Shown piece after piece: positions 6,407 through 6,681 of a stretch of DNA of 6,681 nt. Under the pieces are notes generated by a model that worked only from the letters and a program-made list of their open reading frames with translations, was not told where the DNA came from and made no database searches. A program made the position numbers and the translations under genes. Within the stretch, counting starts at the first letter, position 1, and every line of letters starts with the position of its first letter. This DNA comes from Cohaesibacteraceae bacterium (lineage in GTDB: Bacteria; Pseudomonadota; Alphaproteobacteria; Rhizobiales; Cohaesibacteraceae): assembly GCA_016764535.1 (NCBI GenBank), contig JAESRR010000177.1, positions 13,589 through 20,269 on the forward strand, written 5' to 3'.

Positions 6407-6421
6407 GCGCCGAATGCTTAC
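6160..6421 (+). mobile_element. IS66-family element remnant with probable right end
   Basis: The transposase fragment is followed 15 bases after its last stop by GCGCCGAATGCTTAC (6407-6421), similar to the right terminal repeats of IS66 elements, which end in CGCTTAC or a close variant. No matching GTAAGC left end is found between the LysR gene and the fragment, so the left part of the element has been deleted. The left limit given is where protein homology begins and is approximate. Confidence 0.5.
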
Positions 6422-6431
6422 TCCGATTCGG
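6410..6431. repeat. Inverted repeat CCGAAT/ATTCGG at the IS boundary
   Basis: A perfect 6 bp stem with a 10-base loop straddles the presumed IS66 right end. It is not followed by T residues, so it is unlikely to be an intrinsic terminator. It may be an operator for the sarcosine oxidase genes or chance. Confidence 0.25.
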
Positions 6432-6460
6432 GGCTGGGTGGAATATTGCCGCTAAACCTG

Positions 6461-6480
6461 TCCCAGGAATTTTTTTGGGA
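6461..6480 (+). promoter_or_regulatory. soxB ribosome binding site within a small hairpin
   Basis: GGGA at 6477-6480 lies 8 bases before the soxB ATG and is the best ribosome binding sequence. It can pair with TCCCA at 6461-6465, leaving a T-rich 10-base loop, so the site could be partly masked. The stem is only 5 bp. Confidence 0.35.
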
Positions 6481-6488
6481 AATCAGCT

Positions 6489-6681
6489 ATGTCGCATTTT
6501 TCAGGCTTTACCCTCTTAAAAAACGCTTTTACCGGCCATAAAAACTGGCCGCAGCAATGGCCCGATTCCGAGCCTGAAAAGTCCTATGATGTCGTCATCA
6601 TCGGCGGTGGTGGTCATGGGCTCGGGGCGGCATATTATTTGGCCAGTGAACACGGCATTACAAATGTAGCAGTGGTCGAAA
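6489..6681 (+). CDS. soxB: Sarcosine oxidase beta subunit, 3' end beyond the window
   Basis: Only the first 64 residues are visible. The start [20 protein letters not shown], the segment [20 protein letters not shown] and the following [16 protein letters not shown] match the N terminus of the beta subunit of heterotetrameric sarcosine oxidase. The dinucleotide-binding motif GGGGHG (39-44) holds the ADP part of FAD. With the alpha, gamma and delta subunits this enzyme oxidises sarcosine to glycine, passing the one-carbon unit to tetrahydrofolate and making hydrogen peroxide; it is cytoplasmic. In many bacteria the order is soxB-soxD-soxA-soxG, so those genes are expected to the right. The family is about 415 residues, so about 350 are missing here. 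The related dimethylglycine and D-amino-acid oxidase families share the FAD motif, but the GHK-W and GITNVAV--E segments favour SoxB. I see no convincing promoter in the 67 bases between the IS end and the ATG. Confidence 0.88.
   Translation, partial: MSHFSGFTLLKNAFTGHKNWPQQWPDSEPEKSYDVVIIGGGGHGLGAAYYLASEHGITNVAVVE

Overview
The window looks like a piece of an alphaproteobacterial chromosome, probably from a marine or rhizobial-type heterotroph. The evidence is the partial gene at the right edge, whose first 64 residues read as the FAD-binding beta subunit of heterotetrameric sarcosine oxidase, together with a moderate GC content, an IS66 remnant and a GcvA-type LysR regulator. The species cannot be fixed from this sequence.

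Left block (1-3346, + strand): three tightly packed genes form a probable operon. They are a SRPBCC-fold protein cut by the window edge, a 12-TM RND/MMPL-type exporter whose ATG overlaps the previous stop (ATGA), and a small protein with a signal peptide whose ribosome binding site lies in the last codons of the exporter gene. Together they suggest export or trafficking of a hydrophobic molecule: a cytoplasmic hydrophobic-pocket protein, an inner-membrane pump and a periplasmic protein. The substrate is unknown.

Middle block (3374-5911): a MarR-family repressor and a glutathionyl-hydroquinone reductase (Xi-class GST) lie on the minus strand. A LysR regulator diverges from the reductase. The MarR gene has its own recognisable promoter, with an inverted repeat starting inside the -10 box, which fits autorepression. 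The reductase/LysR intergenic region carries overlapping dyads suited to LysR binding. The block reads as a quinone or electrophile detoxification unit with two regulators.

Right block (5912-6681): this is scarred DNA. A short minus-strand ORF converges on LysR and may be the tail of a lost gene. Next comes a decayed IS66 transposase C-terminus with a small deletion and a frameshift, ending near a GCTTAC-type IS66 terminus. About 70 bp further on, sarcosine oxidase beta begins and runs off the window. No RNA genes or CRISPR arrays were seen. No wholly new system is evident. The points most worth checking are the three-gene export operon, the MarR operator, the altered glutathione-site motif of the reductase and the IS scar directly upstream of soxB.
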